The position numbers and the translations under genes are program-made. From assembly GCF_900100265.1 (NCBI RefSeq), contig NZ_LT629696.1, positions 2,294,001 to 2,358,000 on the forward strand: a stretch of DNA of 64,000 bases, written 5' to 3'. Positions 16,229 to 24,838 of this stretch are shown here, piece by piece. Every line of letters begins with the position of its first letter. Position 1 is the first letter of the stretch. A model generated the notes under the pieces. That model did not search any database and was not told the origin of the DNA. It saw nothing but the letters and a program-made list of their open reading frames with translations. The DNA is from Leifsonia sp. 466MF. GTDB lineage: Bacteria > Actinomycetota > Actinomycetes > Actinomycetales > Microbacteriaceae.

Positions 16229-17728
16229 TCAGGCGTCGGGAGGCTCTACGGCCCGGGCGAGCAGCTCGGTGAGGAGGCGTTCGGTGACGGGGCGCGGCAA
16301 CGCCGAGACGAGCGCGAGCAGCGGTGCTTGATCGTCGGGGAGGCCGGGGGTCGCGCCTCCCGCGAGGCCGATCGAGCCCAGGATGTGGGCAGCCGTCGCC
16401 GAGTCGAGCTCCAGGTCGCCCGCCGCGAGCCCCGCCAACAGGTCCCCCGGCAGGGCGGCGAGCACCGCATCCCCGTCGACAGGGGGCACGCCGCGCGCCT
16501 CGTCGGCGGCACCGCGCAGGGCCGCCTCCAATTCGTCGATCCGCGCCTCCGTCACCGGCGTGATCGTGAGGTGGGTGGTGTGCGGGAGGCGCGTGCCGTC
16601 CGGCTGCACCAGCCCCGGCTGCAGCTGCAACACCCAGCCGCGGCGCCGCACCCGGTCGGCCCAGTGGTGCGGGTCGACGCGGCGCTCCGGCGGCACCGCG
16701 TCGTCGGTCGTGACGGCGAGCAGCGGACCGGTCGGGTCGCCGAGCACGCGCAGCCCCTCGATGTCGCCGACGATGTCCTGCAGCCCGCGGGTGGCACGAC
16801 GGCACGACTCGGCGAGGCCGCCGAAACCGCGGGCTCCGAGCGCCTGGATGATCGCCCAGGATGCCGCGAGCGACCCGGCCGACTTCGACCCGAGCAGGGT
16901 GGAGTTGACGACCGGATACCCCGGCCAGCCGGTCGTCGCGAAGTACTGGCGCCGCTGACGGTCGCGCCCGCGCTGCAGAAGGACGCTGGCTCCCTTCGGC
17001 GCGTAGCCGTACTTGTGGAGGTCGGCCGAGACGCTCGTCACGCCGGGCACCCGGAAGTCCCACGCCGGCAGCGCCGATCCGTCCGCCGCCCGCCAGAACG
17101 GCAGGATCCACCCGCCGATGCAGGCATCCACATGGCAGGCCACCCCGGCGTCGTCGCACGCGGCGGCCACCTCCTCGATCGGGTCGAGTGTCGCGTACGG
17201 GTACGAGGGCGCCGAGACGACGACCAGCGCGACGTCCGGACCGATGCGCTCGATCAGACGGGATGCGTCGAGCCGCCCGGTCCGCGCATCCACAGGCACG
17301 AGGTCCAGCGTCAGGTCGAACAGTGCCGCCGCCTTCTGGAACGCCGCATGCACGGTCACGGGCGCGAGCAGGCGGGGCGTCCCCGTGCCGCCCGCGGCGC
17401 GCCAGAGGTCGCGCGCGGTCTTCACGGCGAGCAGGCACGACTCCGTGCCTCCTGAGGTCACCGAGCCGACCACGTCGTCCCCGCCGTGCAGCAGCTCGCG
17501 GGCGAACCCGACGACTTCGCGCTCCATCACCGCGACGGACGTGAATGTCGTCGGGTCCAGGCCGTTCACCGGCTGCACCAGCCGCATGGCCTCGGCCGCG
17601 AGCTCGTCGATCTCGGGCATCCCCGAGTCGTACACGTAGCTCAGCACCCGGCCGCCGTGCGTCGGGGCGTCCGCCTCGCGCAGGGCGGCGAGGCGCCCGA
17701 GGATGGCCGCTGCGTCAAACGACGACAT
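16229..17728 (-). CDS. PLP-dependent group II decarboxylase / sphingosine-1-phosphate-lyase-like enzyme
   Basis: A 499-residue fold-type I PLP enzyme. The sequence SADLHKYGYAPKGASVLL holds the Schiff-base Lys in the context typical of sphingosine-1-phosphate lyases, and VTSGGTESCLLAVKTAR is the phosphate-binding Gly/Ser-Thr motif. HVDACIGGWILPFW supplies the His and Asp that contact the cofactor ring. It may cleave a phosphorylated amino alcohol or decarboxylate an aromatic or acidic amino acid; sequence alone does not decide. It overlaps the upstream GPH-family transporter gene by 14 bases, so uptake and breakdown of one substrate are probably linked. Confidence 0.8.
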   Translation of the reverse strand: MSSFDAAAILGRLAALREADAPTHGGRVLSYVYDSGMPEIDELAAEAMRLVQPVNGLDPTTFTSVAVMEREVVGFARELLHGGDDVVGSVTSGGTESCLLAVKTARDLWRAAGGTGTPRLLAPVTVHAAFQKAAALFDLTLDLVPVDARTGRLDASRLIERIGPDVALVVVSAPSYPYATLDPIEEVAAACDDAGVACHVDACIGGWILPFWRAADGSALPAWDFRVPGVTSVSADLHKYGYAPKGASVLLQRGRDRQRRQYFATTGWPGYPVVNSTLLGSKSAGSLAASWAIIQALGARGFGGLAESCRRATRGLQDIVGDIEGLRVLGDPTGPLLAVTTDDAVPPERRVDPHHWADRVRRRGWVLQLQPGLVQPDGTRLPHTTHLTITPVTEARIDELEAALRGAADEARGVPPVDGDAVLAALPGDLLAGLAAGDLELDSATAAHILGSIGLAGGATPGLPDDQAPLLALVSALPRPVTERLLTELLARAVEPPDA

Positions 17729-19088
17729 CGATGTCTCCCTTCCGGAGCCGGTAGCGCGCCAGCGGCACCAGGCTGATCGCGATGATGATCGCCGGCACGA
17801 GGCTGAAGCTCAGGGCGATCCCGGCGACGGCGCTGGCCGGCTGAGACGCGCCCGCCTCCGCCACGGCCGCACTGCGCGAGACGTAGCCGCTCACCGCGAG
17901 CACGATGCTCAGCACGGTCGCGCCGAGCGCCATGCCCGTCGTCTCCCCCGCTGTCCACATGCCGCCGAACGTTCCCGCCCGACCCTCGCCGTTGCGCCGC
18001 GCGTCGTGCGAGATGACGTCGGGCAGCATGGCCATCGGCAGGGACTGCATGCCCGCGTACCCGGCTCCCGCCAGCGCCACGGGGGCATAGACCCACGCGC
18101 CGGGCGCCCACAGCAGCGCGACCATGGACAGGGCCGCCAGCCCGAACAGGACGCTCGCGATCACGAACCCGCGCTCCTTGCCGATGCGGCGCGCGATGAC
18201 GCCCCACAGCGGCGTCACGATGAGCGCGGGGCCGATGAGCGCCACGAACAGGAACGTCACGGCGTCCTCCGAGTGGAGCACCCACGTGGCGACGTAGTTG
18301 GCCCCGGCGAGCATCAGGCCGGTGGCCAGTCCCTGCAGCAGGAACGTGAGCAGCAGAGCGCGGAACGGCTGGCTGTCGCGCAGCACGCGCACCCCGGCCG
18401 CGTAGTTCGAGCGCACGGTCGCGACGATGCTCTCCCGCGCCGGCGGCTCGGCAGCGGGCAGTCCGCGCGGCGCGACGAACGCCGAGACGAGCATCCCGGC
18501 GCCGATCGTCACACCCGCGACCAGTGCCATCAGGAAGTACCCCGCGAAGGCGTTGCCCCCGCCGAGGGACCGCAGCGCCGGCCCGCCCGCCCCGAACAGC
18601 AGGATGGCGAAGGTCAGAACCACCACGCGCCAGGTCAGCAGGCGCGTCCTCTGGTCGTATCCGGATGCGAGCTCGGCCGGCAGCGCGATGTACGGCACCT
18701 GGAACAGGCTGAACGCCGTCGCCGTCAGCACGAACGCGAGCAGCACCCAGACGGCGGCGGCCGCTGCCGTCGTCCCGGGCGGGACGGCGAATGTGAGCAG
18801 GAAGAACACCGGCAGCGCGAGCGCGCCGAGCAGCATCATCGGCCGGCGGGAGCCGCGCACGGCGAGCATCCGGTCGCTGCGGGCGCCGATCACCGGGTCG
18901 ATCACCACGTCCCACACCTTGGCCACCGTCACGACCACGCCCGCGACGATCGCGGCGACACCCAGCGAGTCGGTGAGGTAGTACACGAGCACCAGCCCGG
19001 GAAGGGTCGCGAAGCCGCCCGTGCCGAGCGACCCGACGGCGTACCGCGCGACGGTCGCCCTGCTCAGCGACTGCTCCGTTGCGATCAT
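17715..19088 (-). CDS. GPH-family (MelB-like) sugar:cation symporter
   Basis: A 457-residue protein with about 12 membrane helices. The stretch KVWDVVIDPVIGARSDR is the glycoside-pentoside-hexuronide family signature near the cation site. The family imports glycosides or uronides with Na+ or H+. The ATG start is six bases after TACGCT on the minus strand, indicating a leaderless promoter. It leads an operon with the PLP lyase-like gene, which would degrade the imported compound or share regulation. The substrate is unknown. Confidence 0.82.
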   Translation of the reverse strand: MIATEQSLSRATVARYAVGSLGTGGFATLPGLVLVYYLTDSLGVAAIVAGVVVTVAKVWDVVIDPVIGARSDRMLAVRGSRRPMMLLGALALPVFFLLTFAVPPGTTAAAAAVWVLLAFVLTATAFSLFQVPYIALPAELASGYDQRTRLLTWRVVVLTFAILLFGAGGPALRSLGGGNAFAGYFLMALVAGVTIGAGMLVSAFVAPRGLPAAEPPARESIVATVRSNYAAGVRVLRDSQPFRALLLTFLLQGLATGLMLAGANYVATWVLHSEDAVTFLFVALIGPALIVTPLWGVIARRIGKERGFVIASVLFGLAALSMVALLWAPGAWVYAPVALAGAGYAGMQSLPMAMLPDVISHDARRNGEGRAGTFGGMWTAGETTGMALGATVLSIVLAVSGYVSRSAAVAEAGASQPASAVAGIALSFSLVPAIIIAISLVPLARYRLRKGDIDVVV

Positions 19089-19134
19089 GTCCGCAGCGTA
19101 GTGGATGCGCGACCGCGCAGCCCGCCGCGCCGCG

Positions 19135-19497
19135 TCAGGTGGACTCGGTGTCGTACGGCGGGATCGCCCCGGCCGTCAGCGGCAGCTTCCGCTGCGCGTA
19201 CGCGGACTGCGTCACGGGCTTGATCGCGCCGGCGGCCTCCGGGCCGTCCTCGAGCAGCGCTTCGCGGATGATGCGGCGCGGGTCGTACTGGCGGGGGTCG
19301 AGCTTCTTCCAGTCGACCTCGTCGAACTCGGGGCCCATCTCATCCCGCATCCGGTCCTTCGCGCCGTTGGCGAAGTCGCGCAGCGACCGCACCAGCTGAC
19401 CGAGCTTCGCGGCGTACGCGGGCAGGCGCTCCGGGCCGATGACGAACGCGGCGATCACCGCCACGATCAGCAGCTTGTCGAAGGTCAGCCCGAACAC
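19135..19497 (-). CDS. tatB: Sec-independent protein translocase subunit TatB-like
   Basis: A 120-residue Tat component. A single N-terminal membrane helix (FDKLLIVAVIAAFVIGPERL) ends in the Gly-Pro-Glu-Arg hinge typical of TatA/TatB, followed by an amphipathic helix LGQLVRSLRDFANGAKDRM and a charged tail. The length and the acidic DEMGPEFDEVDW stretch favour TatB over TatA. The start is GTG at 19497, preceded by TACCCT six bases upstream, a leaderless layout. Neighbours include a divergent O-methyltransferase, as near mycobacterial tatB. It would help hand folded twin-arginine substrates to TatC at the membrane. Confidence 0.85.
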   Translation of the reverse strand: MFGLTFDKLLIVAVIAAFVIGPERLPAYAAKLGQLVRSLRDFANGAKDRMRDEMGPEFDEVDWKKLDPRQYDPRRIIREALLEDGPEAAGAIKPVTQSAYAQRKLPLTAGAIPPYDTEST

Positions 19498-19594
19498 GTT
19501 TCCAGGGTATCGCGGCGGTGCCTGCACGGATGCCGCATGAGCCCGCCGTATCCTGTGAAGAGGCCCGCGCCCGAGGCCGATCGACGGGAGTGCA

Positions 19595-20227
19595 GTGTCA
19601 GACAAGGACTCGAACTGGAGATTCGCCGACGACATCGTCGTCGAGAGCGATGTGATCGCCCGGGCACGGCAGCAGTCGCTCGAACTGGGCATCGACCCCA
19701 TCTCGCCCGCGACCGGCGCCCAGGCGGCCGTCGTCGTGGCGGCGACGCGTGCCGAGAACGTCGTCGAGATCGGAACCGGCGTCGGAGTCTCGGGCCTGTG
19801 GCTCCTCACCGGCGGCACGGATGCGCAGCTCACCTCCATCGACGTGGAGGTCGAGTACCAGCAGCATGCCCGCGCGTTCTTCACCGAGGCGGGGCTGCCG
19901 TCGAACCGTGTGCGGCTCATCCCCGGTCGTGCGCTCGAGGTGCTGCCGCGTATGAACGAGAACTCGTACGACATCGTCTTCATCGACGCCGACCCGCAGT
20001 CGGTCATCGAGTACGTCGAGCACGGGCTGCGCCTGGTGCGCCCGGGCGGAACGGTGCTCGTCGCCCGCGCGCTCTGGCGTGGACGCGTCGCCGACCCGGC
20101 GGCGCGTGACGAGGTCGCGACCGGCTTCCGCACGCTCATCACCGAGACGTCCGCGTCCGGCGCGGTCATCAGCGCCCTGTCGCCGGCCGGCGAGGGGCTG
20201 CTGCAGATCACCAAGCTCGCGCCGTAG
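19595..20227 (+). CDS. Class I SAM-dependent O-methyltransferase
   Basis: A 210-residue cytosolic methyltransferase. Motif I VVEIGTGVGVSGLW binds S-adenosylmethionine, TSIDVEVEYQ supplies the acidic ribose-binding residue, and YDIVFIDADPQSVIEYV is the family motif containing the metal-binding Asp of catechol-type O-methyltransferases. Actinobacterial relatives sit next to sigE/tat genes, and the substrate is usually unknown. It starts at GTG and ends just before a strong hairpin terminator. No signal peptide is present. Confidence 0.85.
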   Translation: MSDKDSNWRFADDIVVESDVIARARQQSLELGIDPISPATGAQAAVVVAATRAENVVEIGTGVGVSGLWLLTGGTDAQLTSIDVEVEYQQHARAFFTEAGLPSNRVRLIPGRALEVLPRMNENSYDIVFIDADPQSVIEYVEHGLRLVRPGGTVLVARALWRGRVADPAARDEVATGFRTLITETSASGAVISALSPAGEGLLQITKLAP

Positions 20228-20255
20228 GCGACCGGCCCACCGGCCCAACACATGC

Positions 20256-20292
20256 GAGAAGGGCCCCGATCGATTCGATCGGGGCCCTTCTC
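20256..20292. terminator. Strong bidirectional terminator
   Basis: A perfect 18-base inverted repeat (GAGAAGGGCCCCGATCGA and its complement) around a single base. As RNA it would fold with a GC-rich stem and a short loop. It lies between the convergent methyltransferase and DUF3117 genes. Confidence 0.85.
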
Positions 20293-20306
20293 TATACAGC
20301 GTATGG

Positions 20307-20480
20307 TCAGGCGGAGGTCACGACGCTGGCAAGCGCGTCGTGGAGCTCTTTGGCTTCCGCGTCGTTGACGGAGACCACCAGTCGTCCCCCACCCTCGAGC
20401 GGCACACGCACGATGATGAGCCGTCCCTCCTTCACAGCCTCCATCGGCCCGTCCCCGGTCCTCGGCTTCATGGCCGCCAT
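20307..20480 (-). CDS. DUF3117 small protein
   Basis: A 57-residue protein of the actinobacterial DUF3117 family, starting MAAMKPRTGDGPMEAVKEG, with an alternating strand/helix pattern ending in LHDALASVVTSA. The family is nearly universal in actinobacteria, but no function is established. The ribosome-binding site AAAGGGGAG lies 5 bases upstream of the ATG and is one of the strongest in the window. A GATAAT-like -10 is visible about 35 bases upstream on the same strand. High expression is therefore likely. Confidence 0.88.
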   Translation of the reverse strand: MAAMKPRTGDGPMEAVKEGRLIIVRVPLEGGGRLVVSVNDAEAKELHDALASVVTSA

Positions 20481-20548
20481 GCAGCTCCCCTTTCGTGGAT
20501 GTCCTTCTATTATCCGACATCGTTGCCGACGTGCGGAAATCGGAGGGA

Positions 20549-21814
20549 TCACGGAGGTGACCAGTCGTATCCGTTGATGAACCAGCAGACGGCGACCCAG
20601 CCCACCTGCAGGGCGATGAACAGGGCGACGATCGCCACGCGGTAGACCCGGCTCCGCGGCAGGGCGAGCGCGCCGAGCAGGGGGAACAGCGGCATCAGCA
20701 GCCGGAACGTGCTCGACTGCGGGAAGAACACGGCGAGCAGGTAGAGCGAGTACGCGGCCACCCAGAACCGCAGGTCGACGCCGAGCCTCCGCACCGCCGG
20801 GGAGAACAGCAGGATGCCGAACAGCGCCACGATGACGACCAGCGCGGCCATGCCCACCCAGCCGGGGATGCCGAGCATGGCGCTCGCCCACCAGTCGGCC
20901 CCCTGGAACCAGGGCGTGAACGGCACCAGGTGCGTGTACCCGATGTACGCCGACCGCCAGGCCAGCTCCGTGTCGGTGTAGGCCGTGAGCGAGCCCGTCC
21001 CGATCGCGGCGATCGCCGGCCAGGCGAGTCCCGCGAGGCCGCTGAAGACGGCGAGCGAGACGCTGAGCACGCGCTCGCGCACCGGGAACGGGTCGTCGCG
21101 CCGCCGCATCCACCGGTAGCCGACGTGCAGCACGAGGGCGAGGGCGAACGCGAGCCCCGACGGGCGCGTGAATGCCATCGCCAGGACGACAGGGAACAGC
21201 CAGGCGTATCGCCGCTCGACGAGCAGCAGCAGCGCGGTCACGAGAAGCAGGATGTACAGCGACTCGGCGTACGCCACCTGGAACAGGGGCGAGACGGGCG
21301 CGACGCAGAACAGGACGACAGCGAACAGGCTGGTCGAGGCGCTCAGGCCCACGCGGCGCATCAGCTGATGGAACACCAGGGCCGCCCCGGCGCCCGCCGC
21401 GAACGACACCAGCACCGCGGCCATCGGCCAGGGCAACCGGGTCAGGAACATGACCGCGTCGACGAGCCCCGGGTAGCCGGGGAGGAACGCCCACGCGTTC
21501 TCGGCGACATGCACACCGTCGGTCGTCGGAAGGCCGGCGGGATAGCCGGAGCCGGCGACGATCTCGTACCAGCGCCCGTCCCACAGGTTCGCGAACGAGA
21601 AGTAGTCGGGCGACGCGCTCGTCCAGGCGTTCGCGCCCTCCGCGGCGGCGAAGCTCAGGAGGATGACGGTCGTGACCGCGCGCGCCCCCAGATAGATCAG
21701 GAGGACCCGCACCCACCACAGCGTCCACCACGGGCCGCGGGCGACCGCCCGGCCGCCCGCCTCATCCGGCAGCGCCGTGGAGTCAGCGCGCGCCGGCGCC
21801 GGTGAGCCAGGCAC
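20549..21814 (-). CDS. PIG-V-like integral membrane mannosyltransferase
   Basis: A 421-residue polytopic protein with about nine hydrophobic helices. NLWDGRWYEIVAGSGYP in the first extracellular loop is the GPI-mannosyltransferase II/PIG-V family hallmark, including the acidic residue expected to act as catalytic base. Such enzymes take mannose from a polyprenyl-phosphate donor for envelope glycolipids or glycoproteins; the acceptor is unknown here. Its start lies inside the end of dapE (32-base overlap), so it is expressed with the lysine-pathway gene, though no functional link is evident. Confidence 0.8.
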   Translation of the reverse strand: MPGSPAPARADSTALPDEAGGRAVARGPWWTLWWVRVLLIYLGARAVTTVILLSFAAAEGANAWTSASPDYFSFANLWDGRWYEIVAGSGYPAGLPTTDGVHVAENAWAFLPGYPGLVDAVMFLTRLPWPMAAVLVSFAAGAGAALVFHQLMRRVGLSASTSLFAVVLFCVAPVSPLFQVAYAESLYILLLVTALLLLVERRYAWLFPVVLAMAFTRPSGLAFALALVLHVGYRWMRRRDDPFPVRERVLSVSLAVFSGLAGLAWPAIAAIGTGSLTAYTDTELAWRSAYIGYTHLVPFTPWFQGADWWASAMLGIPGWVGMAALVVIVALFGILLFSPAVRRLGVDLRFWVAAYSLYLLAVFFPQSSTFRLLMPLFPLLGALALPRSRVYRVAIVALFIALQVGWVAVCWFINGYDWSPP

Positions 21815-22880
21815 GCAGCCCCTCCTCGACCGCGACGATCTGCTCGACGTCGACGCGCTCGTCGTCGGCGTGCGCCTTCAGCGGGTCGCCGGGGCCGTAG
21901 TTGACCGCGGGGATGCCCATGGCGCTGAACCGGGCGACGTCCGTCCACCCGTACTTCGGCTTCGCCACACCGCCGACTGCGGCGACGAACTCCTGCGCGA
22001 GGGGCGCATCCAGTCCCGGGCGGGCGCCGTCTGCACGGTCGACGACCGTGATCTCGTAGTCGCCGAACAGCTCGTGCATGTGCTCGATGGCCTCCTGCGA
22101 CGAGCGCGACGGAGCGAAGCGGTAGTTGATGTGGACCATGCACTCGTCCGGGATGATGTTGCCGGCCACTCCCCCGGAGATGCCGACCGCATTGAGGCCC
22201 TCCTTGTAGACGAGCCCGTCGACCTCGACCTCACGCGCCTGGTAGCCCGCGAGGATGTCCAGGATGGGCGCGGCCTTGTGGATGGCGTTGTCGCCGACCC
22301 AGCCGCGGGCCGAGTGGGCACGCAGGCCGTAGGTGCGCACTTCGACGCGGAGGTTGCCGTTGCAGCCGCCCTCCACGACGCCGTTGCTCGGCTCGCCGAG
22401 GATGCCGAAGTCGCCGACGAAGAGGTCGGGCCGGTTGCGGGCGAGGCGGCCGAGGCCGTTCAGCTCGGCGTTGACCTCCTCGTGGTCGTACCACATCCAC
22501 GTGACGTCGACGGAGGGATCTGTCAGCTCGGCGGCGAGCTTCAGCTGCACGGCGACGCCGGCCTTCATATCCACGGTTCCGCGGCCCCACAGATAGCGGA
22601 TGCCGTCGTGCTCCTCGAACCGCGTCGGCAGGTTGTTGTTGAGCGGGACGGTGTCGATGTGCCCGGCGATCAGCGCCCGCCGGCCGCGGCCCAGGTCGGT
22701 GCGCGCGACGATCGCGTCGCCGTCGCGGATGACCTCCAGATGCGGCAGGCCGGTCAGCGCGGCCTCCATCGCGTCGGCGAGGGTGCCCTCCCCGCCGGAG
22801 ACGGACTCGATGTCGCACAGCTGGCGTGTGAGGTCGATGGACGAGGCGGTCAGGTCGAGGGGAACACTGCTGATCTGCAC
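21783..22880 (-). CDS. dapE: Succinyl-diaminopimelate desuccinylase
   Basis: A 365-residue M20-family dizinc hydrolase that releases succinate from N-succinyl-LL-diaminopimelate in lysine and cell-wall synthesis. Metal and catalytic residues appear in order: LIAGHIDTVP, WGRGTVDMKAGVAV, YDHEEVN (catalytic Glu and ligand), LGEPSN, and late NYGPGDPLKAHADDE (His). The start is GTG at 22880, with TAGGTT six bases upstream and no Shine-Dalgarno, so it is leaderless. It is transcribed away from dapD, which catalyses the succinylation step two reactions earlier. The two promoters overlap. Confidence 0.93.
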   Translation of the reverse strand: MQISSVPLDLTASSIDLTRQLCDIESVSGGEGTLADAMEAALTGLPHLEVIRDGDAIVARTDLGRGRRALIAGHIDTVPLNNNLPTRFEEHDGIRYLWGRGTVDMKAGVAVQLKLAAELTDPSVDVTWMWYDHEEVNAELNGLGRLARNRPDLFVGDFGILGEPSNGVVEGGCNGNLRVEVRTYGLRAHSARGWVGDNAIHKAAPILDILAGYQAREVEVDGLVYKEGLNAVGISGGVAGNIIPDECMVHINYRFAPSRSSQEAIEHMHELFGDYEITVVDRADGARPGLDAPLAQEFVAAVGGVAKPKYGWTDVARFSAMGIPAVNYGPGDPLKAHADDERVDVEQIVAVEEGLRAWLTGAGAR

Positions 22881-22885
22881 CCTAC

Positions 22886-22892
22886 TAACCTA
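22886..22892. promoter_or_regulatory. Overlapping divergent -10 boxes for dapE and dapD
   Basis: The 7-base element TAACCTA carries a plus-strand -10 (TAACCT, 22886-22891) for dapD and a minus-strand -10 (TAGGTT, 22892-22887) for dapE. Each is six bases from its start codon. RNA polymerase can occupy only one direction at a time, so the two genes may be co-balanced or in competition. Confidence 0.65.
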
Positions 22893-22897
22893 GGGGC

Positions 22898-23908
22898 ATG
22901 CCCTCTGCCGTGCCTGAAAATTCCGCCGCGCCCCGCTCCACCGACGTCCGTTCCACCGACGTCCGTTCCGCCTGGGGCTACGGGCTCGCGACGGTGTCCG
23001 CCGATGGAACCGTGCTCGACACCTGGTTCCCCGAGCCCCAGCTCGGCAGGCTGCCGGCGGGCCGCGACCGCTGGATCGCCCCGGCCGAGCTCGAGGAGCT
23101 GGCCGGCGACGACCCGCGCCGCGCCGTGCGCGTCGACATCGTGACGGTCGAGATCGAACTGGATGCGCCTCCCGCCTCCACGCCCGACGCGTACCTGCGC
23201 CTGCACCTGCTGTCGCACCTGCTCGTGCAGCCCAACGGCCTCAACCTGGACGGCGTGTTCGCGCACCTGCCCACCGTCGCGTGGACGAACGCCGGACCGG
23301 TGAACCCGGCCGACCTCGACCGGTTGCGTCCGCGTCTGCAGCGCGCCGGCATCCAGGTCTCGGGCATCGACAAGTTCCCGCGGCTGCTCGACTACGTGAC
23401 GCCGGAGCGCGTGCGCATCGCCGACGCATCCCGGGTGCGCCTCGGCGCGCACCTGGCCCCGGGCACGACCGTGATGCACGAGGGATTCGTCAACTTCAAC
23501 TCCGGCACACTCGGCACCTCGATGGTCGAAGGCCGTATCTCGCAGGGCGTCGTCGTGGGCGACGGCTCGGACATCGGCGGCGGCGCATCCATCATGGGGA
23601 CGCTGTCCGGCGGCGGAACGCACCGCGTCTCGATCGGCGAGCGGGCCCTGCTCGGCGCGAACTCTGGCATCGGCATCTCGATCGGCGACGACTCGGTCGT
23701 CGAGGCCGGTCTCTACGTGACCGCAGGAACCAAGGTCGTGCTGGTCGGCGAGGCGCCGACCGCGGACGGCCGCCCCCGCACGGTGAAGGCCGCCGAGCTG
23801 TCCGGTCAGCCCGGCCTCCTCTTCCGCCGCAACTCCCTCACGGGAGCCGTCGAGGTCCTCCGCCGCAACGGCACCGGCGTGGAGCTCAACGCGGCGCTGC
23901 ACGCCTAG
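22898..23908 (+). CDS. dapD: Tetrahydrodipicolinate N-succinyltransferase
   Basis: A 336-residue trimeric left-handed beta-helix transferase adding succinyl from succinyl-CoA to tetrahydrodipicolinate in lysine/meso-DAP synthesis. The hexapeptide-repeat region is visible from about residue 180 ([20 protein letters not shown], then [20 protein letters not shown] and [15 protein letters not shown]). It matches the long actinobacterial DapD type. A short in-frame duplication near the N-terminus gives [12 protein letters not shown], likely in a flexible leader. The ATG follows TAACCT by six bases, so it is leaderless. Confidence 0.93.
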   Translation: MPSAVPENSAAPRSTDVRSTDVRSAWGYGLATVSADGTVLDTWFPEPQLGRLPAGRDRWIAPAELEELAGDDPRRAVRVDIVTVEIELDAPPASTPDAYLRLHLLSHLLVQPNGLNLDGVFAHLPTVAWTNAGPVNPADLDRLRPRLQRAGIQVSGIDKFPRLLDYVTPERVRIADASRVRLGAHLAPGTTVMHEGFVNFNSGTLGTSMVEGRISQGVVVGDGSDIGGGASIMGTLSGGGTHRVSIGERALLGANSGIGISIGDDSVVEAGLYVTAGTKVVLVGEAPTADGRPRTVKAAELSGQPGLLFRRNSLTGAVEVLRRNGTGVELNAALHA

Positions 23909-23961
23909 CCCCGCTGCCCCCTCGCGTCACGATCCGACGCGGCCCCTCGTCTTTGAGGGTG

Positions 23962-24369
23962 ATGAGCAGAGTTTGGACGGCTGTTGCCGGGCTGGCGGTC
24001 GCCGGGGCGGTGCTCCTGGGCACGACCGGATGCGGTGACGTCGGGCACCGCATCCTGTACGGAACGCTGAAGCCGAAGTCGACTCACGAGTATCAGCGGG
24101 AGTCGGCATTGGAGTTCCGCACGGTGTGGGCGAACGTGGAACGAATTCGCTTCACGGAGGAGGGCGGCAAGCCAGGCCTCGGTGCCTCGTGGCGCGCGAA
24201 TGCTGTCGCCACCATCGAGGGCAGGGACTACGAGGTGATCATCGGCCCGCACGCGCTGGCGGTTCTGCATACCGATCCACCTCCCAAGACGCCGACGTTG
24301 CCCCCGACAGCCTCGCCCGTGGTCCTGACGGTGACTTACAGCGATGGGTCAACCGAGGTCATCGACTGA
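23962..24369 (+). CDS. Small lipoprotein, paralogue 1 (candidate lipase immunity protein)
   Basis: A 135-residue lipoprotein with a signal peptide (VWTAVAGLAVAGAVLLGTTG) and a lipidation Cys at residue 24. The mature part contains one amphipathic helix (EYQRESALEFRTVWANVERI), then EGGKPGLGASW and several strands ending TVTYSDGSTEV. This helix-then-sheet pattern suggests a small cystatin- or NTF2-like fold, which is inference. I do not recognise a Pfam family by eye. It is followed by a close paralogue and then by a lipase gene. Its position suggests it protects the cell from that lipase or docks it at the membrane. The start ATG has a short GAGGG upstream. Confidence 0.7.
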   Translation: MSRVWTAVAGLAVAGAVLLGTTGCGDVGHRILYGTLKPKSTHEYQRESALEFRTVWANVERIRFTEEGGKPGLGASWRANAVATIEGRDYEVIIGPHALAVLHTDPPPKTPTLPPTASPVVLTVTYSDGSTEVID

Positions 24370-24424
24370 TGCCAGTACGTGCGTGTCACGTCATGATCTG
24401 ATACTCCCATCGTCTCTGAGAGTG

Positions 24425-24838
24425 ATGAACAAATTTCGGACAGTTGTCGCAGGGCTGGCGGTCGCTGGTGCGCTGCTCGCGGGCACGACCGCGTGCGCTG
24501 AGATGGGAGACCGCATTCTGTACGGGAACTCGACCGAGAGACCGAAGTCGAATCTCGAGTACCAACGAGAGTCGGCCCTTCACTTCCGTTCGCGATGGGC
24601 GAATGTCGAAGAGATCCGGTTCAAGCGCGAAGGTGGCAAGCCGGGACTCGGAGCGGCCTGGAGCGTCAACGCGATCGCCACCCTCGACGGGGAGGAGATA
24701 GAGGTGATCATCGGCCCCGACACGCTCGGATTTCCGCTAGGAGACTCGCCTCCGATGATGCCCACTCTTCCCCCTTCGGTACCTCGCATCGCCATGACCG
24801 TGTTCTACAGCGACGGCACATCGGAGGTCTTCGAATGA
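24425..24838 (+). CDS. Small lipoprotein, paralogue 2 (candidate lipase immunity protein)
   Basis: A 137-residue lipoprotein paralogous to its upstream neighbour. It has the same signal layout (VVAGLAVAGALLAGTTA, Cys at 24), and shared YQRESAL.FR, WANVE.IRF, EGGKPGLGA.W and a YSDG(S/T).EV ending. The two differ at many positions, so the duplication is not recent. The DNA is visibly less GC-rich than the flanks. Its TGA overlaps the ATG of the lipase gene, so both are made from one message. This coupling is what one expects for an immunity protein and its toxin. A simple envelope-stress lipoprotein is the alternative. Confidence 0.7.
   Translation: MNKFRTVVAGLAVAGALLAGTTACAEMGDRILYGNSTERPKSNLEYQRESALHFRSRWANVEEIRFKREGGKPGLGAAWSVNAIATLDGEEIEVIIGPDTLGFPLGDSPPMMPTLPPSVPRIAMTVFYSDGTSEVFE

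Noticed and set aside
24344-24424. In-frame upstream extension of lipoprotein 2
   Set aside because: The extended frame lacks a signal peptide at its start, whereas ATG 24425 gives a proper lipoprotein signal.
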